Positions 32,333 to 43,685 of a stretch of DNA of 64,000 nt are shown in pieces. How positions within the stretch are numbered: the stretch's first letter is position 1; each line of letters starts with the position of its first letter. The position numbers were made by a program, and so were the translations under genes. Location: positions 40,193,079-40,257,078 of the forward strand of contig CM049309.1 of NCBI GenBank assembly GCA_026874595.1. Direction: 5' to 3'. Source of the stretch: Sipunculus nudus. Lineage: Eukaryota > Annelida > Sipuncula > Golfingiida > Sipunculidae. The notes below the pieces were generated by a model. That model was not told the DNA's origin and made no database searches. It saw only the letters and a list, made by a program, of their open reading frames with translations.

Positions 32333-32706
32333 TACCGGCTTCTGTGGCTCAGGGGTAGAGCGCAGGACCCAAAGCCGGGAGATCGTGGGTTCGAAACTCA
32401 GCCGAGGCGGTGAGGTTTTTCACGGTCGGCCCCCACCCAGGGAATGGAATGGAAGCCTTAATGGGAAGGCTGTTCCCTACAGGCGTGTGTCACTCACATA
32501 CGAGTGCGTCTTTGGGGGGGGGGGGGGGTGATTACACACCCAGGACCCGCAAGTGCGGTAGACATCGGGTCTGGGTGACACCAGGATATAAAAATGATAG
32601 GAAGTGAGTGCTACCGCCCTGTCAAGTAGTCCCAAACCGAAATGGAAACTCTGCAGGTGTACATACTTAGTTAAGACTTAGTAAAGTCAGCTTTAAAAAA
32701 AATGGA
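32333..32706 (+). mobile_element. tRNA-derived SINE, plus strand
   Basis: The head CCGGCTTCTGTGGCTCAGGG includes TGGCTCAGGGGTAGAGCG (A box) and GTGGGTTCGAAACTC (B box). The body has GGTGAGGTTTTTCACGGTC and an expanded G run at 32514-32528, and it ends with AAAAAAAATGGAGGCG. It is full length compared with the minus-strand copy at 29.5-29.8 kb. Confidence 0.88.
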
Positions 32707-32911
32707 GGCGTTTACCTCCACCAAAAAAATAGAAAATGGTTTCGGATTTCATTTAAAAAAATCTTTTTCAAAGTTCTAAAATATCAGCAAATATTCTAGT
32801 GTCACTGAGTATATCAAAACGATAATAAGATGTGTTCTTGATTATGAAATGCTTTAAAATTTGGGCCAAAATTTGCTTTAATTAACAATACAGCCAAGCC
32901 CGCTTTTTGTC

Positions 32912-33235
32912 ATGTCGGTAAAAAAAGACTTTTTTAAGAGTGAGGAGTCGGACAAAGCCTTTGTAGAAGCTATGCAGAAAGAAGGATTTCAAAATGGTAC
33001 GGTTTGTACTTTTATTGGCATTTTACGAGCATGCATGGATTGACTCAGGTTACTTGCAAATGACATTGAGTCGGTAAAAGAATTACTGTTTCTTCTTGCT
33101 GAACGGCTACGCATGAAACAGATTCTAAGTTCACTGTCAAAGAAACTTCGTTCTCATTCTGCTGATGGTCCTTCTAAAGACTCTACTCGAGTTGATTTAC
33201 TTGGGAATAGGAAATGGTTTCGGATTTCAGATTGA
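32912..33235 (+). pseudogene. 108-codon frame with one in-frame TGA, unknown
   Basis: ATG at 32912 opens MSVKKDFFKSEESDKAFVEA and runs 42 codons to a TGA (33038-33040), then continues in the same frame for 65 codons to a TGA at 33233-33235. The second part (NDIESVKELLFLLAERLRMK) is helical and coiled-coil-like. Codon usage looks more protein-like than the neighbourhood. The word TGGTTTCGGATTTCA occurs at 32738-32752 and again at 33215-33229, flanking the frame. It may be a fragment of a retroelement ORF1 or of a captured transcript. I do not recognise it. Confidence 0.3.
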
Positions 33236-33399
33236 TGTGACAATAAACGGGATTTTCTATTAACCGATATGATAAAAAGTTGGCTCGACTGTACTGCCTT
33301 TCATCTTGAATTCTCCCTCTTGTGTCTTTAAAGGGACATAATCAGGAGCAATATTATGCCTATTCTTTCACACTATCATATCAGTTTGCTTTATACAAA

Positions 33400-33560
33400 G
33401 GTTTCCCAGCAAAACCATCCCAACACTCTGTACCTCGCATACGGCTGTTTAACACCTTGTTGTGACTCTGCGTGTTTGTAAACATAGTCCACGTGTGTCT
33501 AGGTCTGTTTACCATAACAAGGCCGTGTGACCAGAGGTCCCATTATGAACCGCAACACAT
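33400..33560. repeat. Inverted partner of about 61970-62115
   Basis: CAGCAAAACCATC, GGCTGTTTAACACCTTG, GTCCACGTGTGTCT, TGTTTACC and AACAAGGCCGTGTGAC are found here and in reverse complement at 61.97-62.11 kb. The neighbours to 33.77 kb are weakly similar to 61.82-61.93 kb. This is part of the inverted duplication, or a dispersed repeat. Confidence 0.65.
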
Positions 33561-33892
33561 GAAGTTTCAGCAAACGGGAACATTTTTTACATTTTATACA
33601 TAAGTTAGGGTATCTCGTGATTGGCAGGTCTTGTGACTCAGCGATGGACAGAGTCCTACGCACTATGTTTATGTTGACACCTGTTGGTCGCGCCCGGTTC
33701 ACTGTTTTTAACACTCGTTTACAGGAGTAAGTAAACGGTTTCAGGGCAATGTTTTGGCATGTCAAAATTTATTTTAAAGGGAAGAAGCTATTTATCGTGT
33801 TAATTAAACACGCTTTATAGGTGATTGGGCCCCTTTAAGAAATAATCCCATTGAAATTTGACCAGTATCTTTGTCACGAGATCACGTGACCC

Positions 33893-34190
33893 TCATTGCG
33901 CACCCATGCCACTCAAAATATCTTGACCGATGGCGTACACATCTTCAGATTTGTCTGATGAATCTACCCTTTTCTTGGGTTTATTGGCTTCATCATAAGC
34001 AGCCTGTATCAGGCTCAGCAGCAGAGAGCACATCACTTTGTTCCCTACATCGAGCTTTTGGATTTAATACTTCTGCTTAGTGCGGAGCCCAGAGTCGATT
34101 ATGTTTGCTAATGCAAGTCACCTGATGCGGAGTTGAAAGCCACAGATGTGTCACCACCCATATTATCCGTCTCCAAAACTTCAATTATGT
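33893..34190 (-). pseudogene. Decayed tyrosine-motif tail exon
   Basis: The minus strand ends YDEANKPKKRVDSSDKSEDV, YAIGQDILSGMGAQ and TGA at 33893-33895, matching YAEVNKPKKRVASSDTSEDR..VWSGTDAH of the intact tail at 37623. Upstream, in another frame, AEVLNPKARCREQSDVLSAA and EPDTG match the next part, and ETDNMGGDTSVAFNSASGDL then a TAG matches the part before. At least one frameshift and one stop make it dead. It probably belongs to the broken receptor at 34.6-35.7 kb. Confidence 0.8.
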
Positions 34191-34614
34191 CATATCAAAT
34201 TATATTGAGTATTATATACATTTAATTATAAAGTAGAAATCTGCATTCCAAGGAATGCAAGTCATTCATTTATTCTACCCATATACTCAGGTTCATTCGT
34301 GCTGTTCAAAGCGACTGTACATTTGTGAGTTTTCTTTGATGACCCTCTTGAATCCACACCAAAATTTAATCAGTTCTTCATTTGCCCATTCCAGAAATTC
34401 GCTGAAAATTTAGGCCTAATGGGATTCCGTTCACGACTGTTGTTAGGATGTGGATGTTAGAATGACAAGATTATATGTTTCACGTCCGAGCAATTATATA
34501 TAATATTCCTTAGAGAGTTAAATACTTTTATCCAAAATTCCAAAATAAAAAATATCGGGTATTCATATAGGGAAAAGCTGCTATAGATACATGCATCAAC
34601 TCTCCTGAATGAAG
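34191..34614. other. Residual intron of the dead copy; no TM or stalk exon found
   Basis: Only about 420 bases separate the ectodomain exon relic from the tail relic. I could not recognise a transmembrane or stalk exon, so they were probably deleted. Confidence 0.35.
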
Positions 34615-35235
34615 TGCAAGAACCTCTTCATAATTCCTCGGTGTCTCAGATTTGTCGGTTAAAGTTCTGGCCAGGGGGAGTCTTGTTGTTACACAACTCT
34701 CTGTGTCTAATTTTAACCTTATAAAAACTGTCATATTTACCTCTATTCCATTATGAAACATTAAATCAAATAAACACATGTGGTTTGTTCCAGCTGCGGG
34801 GTATTTTCACAAACGATGACGCGATACCAGCCCTGCTCCTCAGCTATGTATATCTTGAATCTACATGCCCTGTCTACGTCACCTTTAGGGCCGCAACAAC
34901 CCTTATTCAGGGCTTCAAACCATTTATTTCGACATGGACCCCCTTCCTTTCAGGATCTGGGGATCTATTTTAAGATTATATTTTAAGACTTCATCTGTTG
35001 GACCCTCCCTTTTCTGAAATCTTAGATTCGCCAATCACGTAATATTAGGTTTCAAATTGCATTTGTTTGACATACGGCAATCTCTCTGAAAATTGCAGAT
35101 TAAATTGAAAAGTTTAATGCGGTTTCTATTATATTTATTAATATATATTAACATATATTCTAGCAGCGTAACCGATAGTTTGCTTGCCACATTATATGTT
35201 AGATCATCGTAATCGTATGAAAAATGAGATCGGCA
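34615..35235 (-). pseudogene. Lectin-CUB exon split by an insertion
   Basis: The upper part (35035-35235) reads YDYDDLTYNVASKLSV and CNFQRDCRMSNKCNLKP, the lectin half. The lower part (34615-34905) reads CCGPKGDVDRACRFKIY, QGWYRVIVCENTPQ, TTCVYL then a stop, and FHNGIEVNMTVF, the CUB half. The two are separated by about 125 bases of MITE-like sequence. The donor GT after CATTCAG is changed to GA. The SC of the lectin start is missing. It is clearly dead. Confidence 0.8.
34908..35030. mobile_element. GGATCC-family MITE relic inside the ectodomain exon
   Basis: Contains TGGACCCCCTTCC and TTGGACCCTCCCTTTTCTGA and ends AGATTCGCC, matching the interior and right end of 31178-31383. Homology to the lectin-CUB exon stops on one side at about 35035 and resumes near 34905. 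The ends are eroded, so the exact target site is unclear. Confidence 0.6.
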
Positions 35236-35590
35236 GATGGTGGGTACATGTATTCTGCTTGAAAACCACATCAAAAGGCTACGCTGTAAACACGAGCTGT
35301 GATATACTTAGATAAGTTAAACGTTTAGGAGCCACATGTATCAGTTTAAGTATACTAATGAGCTGTTTATGGCTGGCCTTATGGATTGGGAATTAAGGAG
35401 GGGAGCTGTTTCCTGTAGTTTCATCAAATGCCACAATAATATCCGTGTTTTGTGTGTTTGAAAATGATTCACTGCCTGAACGACACTGAATGTGACTTTA
35501 CAGAACAAGTAGACCAAGAAGATATATCTAACAAATGAAAGTGTTGGCCCCTGGACAAGGTTATCTAAAAATATGTATCATTGAACCTAC

Positions 35591-35670
35591 ATTCTGAGAA
35601 GTCTGGCAGTTGCTTTGAATATTAAGAAACAGAGCACCCAAACCGGAATTAATCCCATCTTCACTGTCAT
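35591..35670 (-). pseudogene. Signal-peptide exon of the dead copy
   Basis: ATG at 35670 reads MTVKMGLIPVWVLCFLIFKA and then TARLLR, followed by a donor GTAGGT. It is the counterpart of 41840-41921 and 25798-25876 but is 80 nt long instead of 79 or 82, so it would enter the next exon out of phase. Confidence 0.6.
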
Positions 35671-36418
35671 CGCTAGTTAAGTTGTATCAATCATGCCATT
35701 ACCAAATTAACATAATAAATCGATTCATAAAAGAAGATAAACTTAGTTGGGTAAAGATTTACTAACGTATGAAGCTGTCACGAAACGCTTGAGATAAAAA
35801 AAAATAGTTCCTTCACCCAACCTCTTTGGGCCCCAGGTGCTCTATGAACCAAATAATGCACGGGAGTGACATGTCTGTGCGTCGGACGCAAATAATCTAT
35901 TGTTATACTCAGCAGCACCTCATGGCTCATGCAAACGCACTTGAAAACGAATAAATAGCAGTTGAAGATGATGGCATATTATACCGAAGCTTCTTATCCT
36001 GTTGTTAAACCAGGTCATGAAAATAGCGTCCAGGGTGAACTGTCATGACTAATATTCCAGATACAATATTTACTAGATGATATGAACTAAATATAATGAA
36101 AAACACGCACGTGATGGATACATCTGATTTTTATTCAACAAGAGAACACTTCTTTAAAGAAGCGCAAAAAAACAAACCATCCAGACAATTTTTTTGTTTA
36201 CGCAAAGTGGCCCTACAATAGCATCCACTCACAAAGGGACATCGAAAACGTGAATTGTATGTATTCTCAACTCTCTTCAAACGGATTAAGACGAACCAGT
36301 AGGTTTTAAGGAGATGCAATAATATTCCTGTACAATGTATATGCCCCTGCTTTCAGACTACAATTGAATGAATTGATATGTACACAAGTTTTCGATCAAG
36401 TTTATACACTAAAGATAT

Positions 36419-36470
<52 letters not shown>

Positions 36471-37258
36471 GTATGCTCTTCTATTATGCTAAATTTTATT
36501 ATAATACCTATAATCATTATCACGGTTAATTAAACGTTCAAACATTCTTTCGACAGATTATTTCCTACTTTCTGCAAATAAATACATGTTAGCTTTTGCG
36601 TACTTAGAAAGCTCAGACATATACAATTATTAGCATATATATCTTGTTTAAAGTGATGATTTCAGTATATTGTAGCTATTAATGAAAAGTAAAATCACAT
36701 TGAATTCCCCTGTAGTTCGTGTGCTGAGCATATATTTAATGGTAAATTGTTGATAAAGGATATCCCAGACAGACTTTATAAAACATATACACAAGGAGAA
36801 TTTATTTCTGGAAATCTGAACATAGAAGTAATGAAGATATTTTGTAACATTATATCTAGGAAAATAAAAAACTACTGTTTGGGTGGTACAACCCGCGTTC
36901 CAATCAGACCGCCATGATCTTATAAAACAATAATGCATTAGGCCATTATATTATATCTATTAGCTGATCAAGATGAAAACGCAGATTTCGCTGAAACTTT
37001 AGACCATTGAACTGTGATGACATACTGAGATTACTTGCAAAAACCTTTCTAACCATCGTTTAATAAATTGCTGTACAAATCATGTGATTTGCTATATTGG
37101 ACTAGTTAAAAACAGACCATATTTGAATCTTAGATTTACTAAAAACGGGGTAACTCATGGAATATCTAGACGGTTCATAAGAAGATCACCCAGGTAGACA
37201 AGCCGGCATCATATACATAATTATATTCTTTCATTGACAGATAGCGTTGTTTTAGAGA
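35671..37258. other. Intergenic sequence, with (TA)n at 36422-36470
   Basis: 5' flank of the dead copy and 3' flank of the intact gene. The microsatellite at 36422-36470 and the duplicate at 36790-37040 (partner of 30350-30720) are the only structure I see. Confidence 0.4.
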
Positions 37259-37290
37259 ATCTCTCTCTCTTTCTCTCTCTCTCTCTCTCC
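37259..37290. repeat. (CT)n microsatellite
   Basis: About 32 bases of CT with one interruption, 330 bases beyond the stop codon of the intact gene. Confidence 0.95.
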
Positions 37291-37622
37291 ATGAGACGTG
37301 TCCACAAAAGAAAAGCTGACATCGTCCTTTTGTGATCTTGTGGCAAACACGGTAAGCACATAGATATGAAAATTTCAAAATACAACTTTATATTTCTACC
37401 CAAGGTAATTCAATAAAATAGGTAATTTAATTCGTCACAAAAATGGAAAGTATTGTATACCTGATCCAGCAACTGTTAATGAATTTAGAATGGTCCTCCA
37501 CAGTTGTTAAATCTTATTAATTTATCAAAACAAAAGTGTCGACGTGTGATTATTTTATACACGTCACTACAACGAAACGGAAGTTCTGAGAGCTCACGTG
37601 GCTGTGGGAGGTCACGTGACTA

Positions 37623-38295
37623 TTAATGAGCATCTGTACCACTCCAGACACCTTGAGTGGTGACGTACACGCTCCGGTCCTCAGATGTGTCTGAGGAAGC
37701 TACCCTTTTCTTAGGTTTATTAACTTCAGCATACACGGGGCCTACATCCGGTTTATCTGGAGAAGCTTTATTAACTTGAGCATAGACGGAACCCCCATTG
37801 TGTTTATTAACTTGAGCATATAGGGGACCCGTGTCAGGCTGATCAGGAGAGATCTTATCACTCTGATTCCCGACGACAGCTTTCACTTTTTTAACTTCAG
37901 TGTATAGAAGCGATTGCTGTGTCGATTCCGCCTGTTCATTTAGATCATTTGATGTGGAGTTAGAAGTACCGGATATGTCAACATCCATGTATTCCCGCTC
38001 TGTAGCTACGATTAGACCTGGATTGGATCCAGGAATAATCACGTCTGATATCGTAGGGCACGTTTGATATTCTACACATGCGTACTGCTGGGTATCATCT
38101 GAGCTTCCGGTGGCTCCGTCGTGAACTGTGTGGTACATTACTTCCGCCTGGTCACCACCAGACATGCTGTTCACTGCTCTGAATGATATATGTGGGGGCT
38201 GGTAGTTCACTCCGGGGGCAGGGTCGTATTTTCTGCGAGGTTTCCAACACTTAAAGTGAATCACGTCCACAACACGCCGACAAGTCAATATTTTC
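37623..38295 (-). CDS. Cytoplasmic tail exon with ITIM-like motifs
   Basis: Acceptor GCAACAG (38297-38296). It encodes 223 residues after the split Arg codon and ends at TAA TAG. The basic juxtamembrane part (WKPRRK) is followed by VMYHTV, EYMDV, LLYTEV, then PDTGPLYAQV, NGGSVYAQV and PDVGPVYAEV repeat units and VWSGTDAH. The acceptor used in the plus-strand paralogue is mutated here (AG to AA), so the exon starts 52 bases earlier, in frame. Confidence 0.8.
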
Positions 38296-39769
38296 CTGTT
38301 GCCAAATGTAATTACATATACCGGTAAACAAAAGAACGTTAAGACTAGCAGAGTGACACACAAACAAGAAAATCAGCGCCATTATTAATGTATTTGGGTT
38401 CATGTGATTGTAGATTATTAAGCGAATAATGTAAATTACAATCCGTTACGTATTCTTTCCAGCAGAACTTACAATTAAAAAACTGACAGTGTGTATCTAT
38501 GTATTTAATTAATGTTTCTGTGACTGTTACATTGTTCACTTGTACATACTGACCTGTGGTACAGGAAGTATGATCCAACTACAGCGGCTACTAATATCAC
38601 AGTCGACGAAAGTAAAACCAGCCCAATAACCAGTCCTAGAAATTTTTTTTAAAATTATTCATTAATTATATTTACTACTGCTGTAATTATTATCATTTTT
38701 ATTTTTATTGTTTATATGATTTAACACCTTTATGGGCATTAAAATAACATATATTTGAAAAGGTTGTTCTAAACATTAAGTCTGTAAAACAGACAGTCAT
38801 ATGAGTATTCTTTCATACAGAAATAAACTAGTCCATGTCAGTCTTCAACAGTATGAGAATGGACCTATGATCGAAAGTTAAAGTCAATGAACATTATTTG
38901 TATCAGTCATAATATCTTTAAAAGTATTGACAATAATGTGTTTGTTTTCGAAAAGTTTAAAATTATAAAACTGCTCCCGAGAACCTGGAAGCGACGTACT
39001 GTGTGCAGAGACCGCACTCTTAGAATTATTAGGAGGCATAACAAGAAAGTAGTCCATTTAATGGTCTAGAGCCATGCATTCCCTACAGGTTACGTGCTTT
39101 AAAGCAGATATTACAAGAAAGAGTTAGAAGTCTCCAATCTACACAGGTGTCGATTTTCGGGACAGGTACAACAGGAAATAACAAACATGGGAAACGTCCC
39201 ACAGGTAATGAATAATGGAGGAAGAATAAAAAATTAATACATAAAAAATATTGAATCATCATAGCCTGCGAGTTGTAAGGTGTAACTACGATTAAAACTG
39301 AGAACTAAAGTATTGTGCATGATTCAACTTTGGTATTCCAGTCCGGGCTACTAGTTTGTTGCCCTCTCTATGTTAGAGAGTGGTCATAAGTCTAAGCAAG
39401 CAATGGATGCATTGACAACTTTAAATACACGATGTTTGATTGAGTCATCTTGAGATATTTGTGATACATATTTACCAGAATTCCGTTGATCTCCAGCTTG
39501 TCCTTTTCCTGTTGATAAACCAGACGTGTCATGAACGGTGCTTTCTATACAGAAAAATTATCATCTCATGAATTCATGCATTAACTTTTACAATAACTGA
39601 TTTTAAAAGCTGTAACTTAATAAACGCGACATGAAACACGCGACGAGAAGAGAGGGGAGAGCTTTACCTGTGTGTGTTGAAACTGTTTTTGTGTTTGTCA
39701 GGTAATGTATTCTAGCTGTAGTCTCGAAATGCTCTGTTGTATAATTTTTCACAAACGGACCTGGGGAAT

Positions 39770-39819
<50 letters not shown>

Positions 39820-41921
39820 ATTAACATACCATTCATGTGCGTGTCTCAATAACTTTATATGCACATATTTATAGATATAATATAGACACTGAGTATATTA
39901 AAGTAATCATACAATTTATGATATCTGTAATTATGATGGACAAATCTGTCATGGCAGCCATTGCACAGTTGCGAATTCATCGAAACAGCAAAAGATTTAC
40001 GTCTCATGTCCTAATTTACTTTGTTATTTTATGTAGATTTTCAAGCTGAAATATCTTTTTTAAATTGCAAGGAATGTATTGTATGAAATAGAAAAGTGTT
40101 TGCTTTTCCTGTATTAACATATGGATCTGTTCACAGTGGAATAACATATATATTCTTGGGTCCTTATCTCAGTCTGCATGCGTATTCAATTACTGTGGTA
40201 TTTATAATTTGGTATTTTACAAGTGACTCTATCATAGGTGTTCAGATATATATTTTTTAATAGAATATCACATATTTGGTAAAGATTGCTCTTTTTCATC
40301 CGTTACATAAACAAGTAACACTGAATTGTTTGAATGGAAATATAGAACTGATTTTTTTTAATTAACACAGGAAGAGAGTATGCATTGTCGTGTTCATTTT
40401 AAACATAACTCAGATATCGTGAACCTACCTGTATAAAGCGCAAGAAACCCTCGGTAATGCCTCCTTTTCTGTTGGTATCTGATCCAAGAGGTCGTAGTTA
40501 TCGTTCTCTCTATTGGTAGTTTAGTGTTACCGTCACAAAGTATTGTCTTTTCGATTCTGACATCGAAAAAGCAGTCAAGTATGGTCAGCTTTATTGCCAT
40601 CCTTTCTTGAAGCACGAACTTAAATCCACAATCACGTGGAGTTTCCGCGGAGGGGTAGTTTTCACTAGCGATGACGCCATACCCGCTATGCTCGACAGCT
40701 AGGTTTATTAGAGATTCACATCTCCTGTGCACGTCAGCTTTCGGGATGCACTTCACGGTTACATCCACTGTGTAAATAGGTCTCTTCGAAAGACAATACT
40801 CAGTTTTCTTGAGCCGACAATAACTGTTGAAGTTGCATATTTTATTCAATAGTCCTATACCGAATTCCTGACACGGATGGGTCCCTTCGTGAATCGTTTT
40901 ATACTTGACCTCTGTGACAACAACCACTTTCCCTTCAGTGCATGAGATAGGTTCTCCCTTGCCAGTCAATCTTACTTGTACAGCTTGCGAGAAGATATTA
41001 TGCGAAAAAAATCTTATTGCAATTAACATTAAATACTGTTTCTCCGTGAATAATGATATAATCATTATTTTCTTCAAAAGTGTGTTTAACCTATATTAGT
41101 ATATTTTTAATGCTTGTTGGATTTCAGATAACCATTTATGCATTTTATACCTTTTTTTGCATCTGTTTAGGCTATAATAGCCAATTTTAAGAAAATAACA
41201 TCATAATTAAATGTGTTCTTATTAATTAAAGATTTGTACATGATGATGTAAGTTTTCCTGGATAATTCAATTAGGTAACTCGCATTCAGAAGCAACCTTT
41301 TCCGTGCAACCGATAAGGTTTATCTTGTGGAAGGGTTTTACGGGTTAAACGATTCCACAGTCAACCAAAGAAGTCATGTATTACTGGCCATGAGTATTTT
41401 TTAAGCTACAAAACATTGTTTGTGTACTGATGATAATAATATACCCGCACACCCATTGGTACACGGGCAGATTTTCTCTTTTCATCGGCTACATATACTT
41501 AATTATTCCTATAACGACTCATACATATATACCGTATATCCTGGTACAAACCAAAATAAATGCTACTCTGTAAACTCAAGTACGTTTGCGCTATCATCAG
41601 ATAGCAACACGACAGATGGTTTAGTCAAAATTTCAAAATTTTGTGTTGGTTATTGTTTACAGCCCCATACATAGCCCCAGAGAATAATTACCCTTGTGCA
41701 TAATTAAACTTCGATTAAATTCAATAACCCTGCACAACATACTCTATACAGGGCGTAATGGACAATTATCAACAAATGAACCACCAAACATTTGTGCCGA
41801 AACACTTATATCCAGTTAAATGCCATTAGTAACACTTACGTTCCAGGACGTCTTGCTGGCTAAATTGCACAAAAAACAAACAGATCACCAAAACCTGGAT
41901 GAATCCTTCCCTTGCCGCCAT
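37623..41921 (-). CDS. Intact lectin/CUB receptor with ITIM-like tail, six exons
   Basis: Joining 41921-41840, 40983-40429, 39760-39668, 39544-39476, 38635-38554 and 38295-37623 gives 1554 nt, 517 residues, with every intron GT-AG and every phase consistent. Order: signal peptide 1-27; SUEL/galactose-lectin-like domain about 40-120; CUB-like domain about 122-212; Thr/Ser-rich stalk 213-266; single transmembrane helix about 267-290; cytoplasmic tail to 517. The tail has strict ITIM matches VMYHTV (Tyr about 348), LLYTEV (about 425) and SVYAQV (about 465), plus PLYAQV, PVYAEV and EYMDV. By analogy with ITIM receptors it could recruit SH2 phosphatases at the plasma membrane. No ligand can be inferred. 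It is the only complete long-tail copy in the window. Confidence 0.8.
38554..38635 (-). CDS. Transmembrane exon of the intact receptor
   Basis: An 82-nt exon with acceptor TTCTAG and donor GTCAGT. It encodes LVIGLVLLSSTVILVAAVVG then SYFLYHR. It has the same phases as the exon at 4019. Confidence 0.85.
38641..39470 (-). other. Intron of the intact receptor, no other feature
   Basis: AT-rich. A short plus-strand ORF at 38887-39069 has no recognised product. Confidence 0.4.
39476..39544 (-). CDS. Stalk exon 2 of the intact receptor
   Basis: A 69-nt, phase 1-1 exon with acceptor GTATAG and donor GTAAAT. It encodes STVHDTSGLSTGKGQAGDQR, a polar, Ser/Thr/Gly linker just outside the membrane. Confidence 0.75.
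39668..39760 (-). CDS. Stalk exon 1 of the intact receptor
   Basis: A 93-nt, phase 1-1 exon with acceptor CCCCAG and donor GTAAAG. It encodes PFVKNYTTEHFETTARIHYL and TNTKTVSTHT, with an N-glycosylation sequon NYT and many Thr. The intron just upstream holds (TA)n at 39771-39816. Confidence 0.75.
39771..39816. repeat. (TA)n microsatellite next to a stalk exon acceptor
   Basis: TA run ending only about 11 bases from the acceptor of the stalk exon at 39760, so length changes could affect splicing. Confidence 0.95.
40429..40983 (-). CDS. Lectin-CUB ectodomain exon of the intact receptor
   Basis: A 555-nt exon with acceptor TCGCAAG and donor GTAGGT. Lectin-like half: ISCTEGKVVVVTEVKY, HPCQEFG, ICNFNSYCRL, YTVDVTVKCIP. 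CUB-like half: RRCESLINLA, SGYGVIASENYPSA, RDCGFKFVL, LTILDCFFDV, ILCDGNTKL, IRYQQKRRHYRGFLALYTG. Six or more cysteines lie in the lectin half and four, in two pairs, in the CUB half. The CUB domain is short (about 90 residues against the usual 110). An upstream ATG at 41077 lies in intron sequence and was not chosen. Confidence 0.8.
40984..41839 (-). other. First intron of the intact receptor
   Basis: Bases 41280-41480 are similar to 50620-50760 (GATAAGGTTTATCTTGTGG against TTTGGTTTATCTGGGGG, and the words around AAGAAGTCATGTATTACTGG), which marks the start of the segmental duplication described below. No exon is seen. Confidence 0.5.
41840..41921 (-). CDS. Signal-peptide exon of the intact receptor
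   Basis: ATG at 41921, 27 codons (MAAREGFIQVLVICLFFVQF then SQQDVLE) plus one base before GTAAGT. The ORF is open upstream to 42086, but start position and sequence agree with the paralogues at 25876 and 62484. Confidence 0.8.
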
Positions 41922-42072
41922 CGCTTGTAAGGTAATGTCGGGTAAAATAAAGTGACGTGGTGACAGGCCTGGCTCTTGTGAGTTTACTTTGCATATTTCC
42001 GGGTTTATTTTTATACTCTTGTCACTATCAAAGTGAAAATAAACACGCCACTTGAGATAGTTACCGTCTCTG

Positions 42073-42088
42073 CCGCAAGGTGGCACTG
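42073..42088 (-). promoter_or_regulatory. Conserved upstream box CCGCAAGGTGGCACTG
   Basis: It lies about 152 bases before the start codon of the intact receptor and is retained in copy B at 51010-51025 as CCGCAAGGTGGCGCTG although the signal-peptide exon there is gone. It resembles the CTCF core. The function is inferred only. Confidence 0.35.
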
Positions 42089-42309
42089 AACTACCAGCTA
42101 AAACAATGAAATCTGAACTTCGACTAATTTGGCTTGTCGGTAATTATGTATATGAAGCTCAGAATGTGCATCGTACCAATCACAATACAGAAATAACTTT
42201 ACATGAAAATAAACCTTGGGGTTAACAGATTCCTTAGTATTTCTTGCCAGGACGTACGCTAGGTTTAGGGAATAGTAACCCATTCCATTAAACAATGCTC
42301 TTTCGCATT

Positions 42310-43685
42310 TTTATTGTTTTTTTTTTAAATCCCCGTCTCAGACTTATTTATGTTTACTATATTCCAGTGTATCTTTAAACTCGGATCTTTGAGGAACGTA
42401 CATCACAGGAATAGCATATACATGTATAACTATATAACATATAGGCTAAAACTTATGTAATTGGCACATTGGCGCAATTCGTGGCCTGTGGTCTGCGTAC
42501 AATTTCACCAGACTCATTTCTGTTTTAATTTCGTTTTTTTTATATACATGCCTACCACGTTTCAGTCCTATCACAGTAATAATGTACTCCTCCCCCAGGT
42601 TTCACTGTCAGTAACAACCATTTTCTTGTTGTGGATCATTTCTCGGATCTCAAGATTTTTAATTTTTTTCTCTTCCCTCCGAATCTGCATCTTCCTAACA
42701 ATAAAAACTTAAACATCGTTTTTGACAAATACTGTACACAAAGAAAATATATTTATTGGTCTTTATTGAATAAGACCGTCGACCAGCTTCGTCATCGGCC
42801 GGAATACTCAACAGTTCTATGATTAATTGTTTACCTAAAAGCTTGTTTAAACAAATTTCATGCGTCAGGCTTTATTCAATGTGGGTTTGCTTTATATTAA
42901 ATCACCATGGAAGTTTAGCTGTTTTTCCGATTTTCATTGAATGGAACTATCATGCTTCTAATTGTTAGTTTGTACAAGTGCCACTACATGCCAATTATTT
43001 GATATTGGGATATACGCGAAATGTCAGTGTCACAAATACAACATTACCTTGTTTGTTAAATATGATGGCGGATCCTTGAGATGCTGAAATTTATATGATG
43101 TATTATTTTTATTCGAACCTTTAATTTTGAGTGATAATATCTATAATTCAAAACTAATGTCAGCAAAATTTTAATATAGAGCACAATATCCATAATCCTA
43201 ATATTTTCATTTTAGACTTTACAAAAATTTCCTTTAAGAAAAAAAAAATTGTTTATACCACGTGCCACTTCTGAAAGATCTAGCTTCTCAAGCGACGAGC
43301 ATCAGAACACATCATAAAACAACATATGAACAAATGTACCGATTCCAAATGATTTTAGTGGTCCGAAGCCGCATATCACAATATGCGACACGATTAAAGT
43401 GATGGGAAGTTCAGCACATGTCAAAATATATACTTTCTCTAGTGCATGTGTGTATTTTTCTCTTGTTCTATGTCCAATATTGGTGGATCTTCGCCAATTT
43501 AATTTTTCTGTCCTGAGACTAAGGGTAGTCCATATAAAGGAATAGGAAAATATTAGAAAATATGTCACGACTTATAGGTCCTGATAGTGCTCAATACTTG
43601 TTTATTTATAATGACTAAATTGTGTTGCTAGAAAATCCTATTAGTTATATTTATTAAAAATGATGCATACCTTCTGTATACTCAG
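42310..43685. other. 5' intergenic sequence of copy A, no gene recognised
   Basis: Largely colinear with 51190-51890. ORFs at 42461-42822 and 43302-43568 are not conserved as proteins in copy B. Confidence 0.4.

Noticed and set aside
32333-32410. A tRNA gene
   Set aside because: A and B boxes are present but the cloverleaf is imperfect and a common SINE body and tail follow, shared with 29455-29803.
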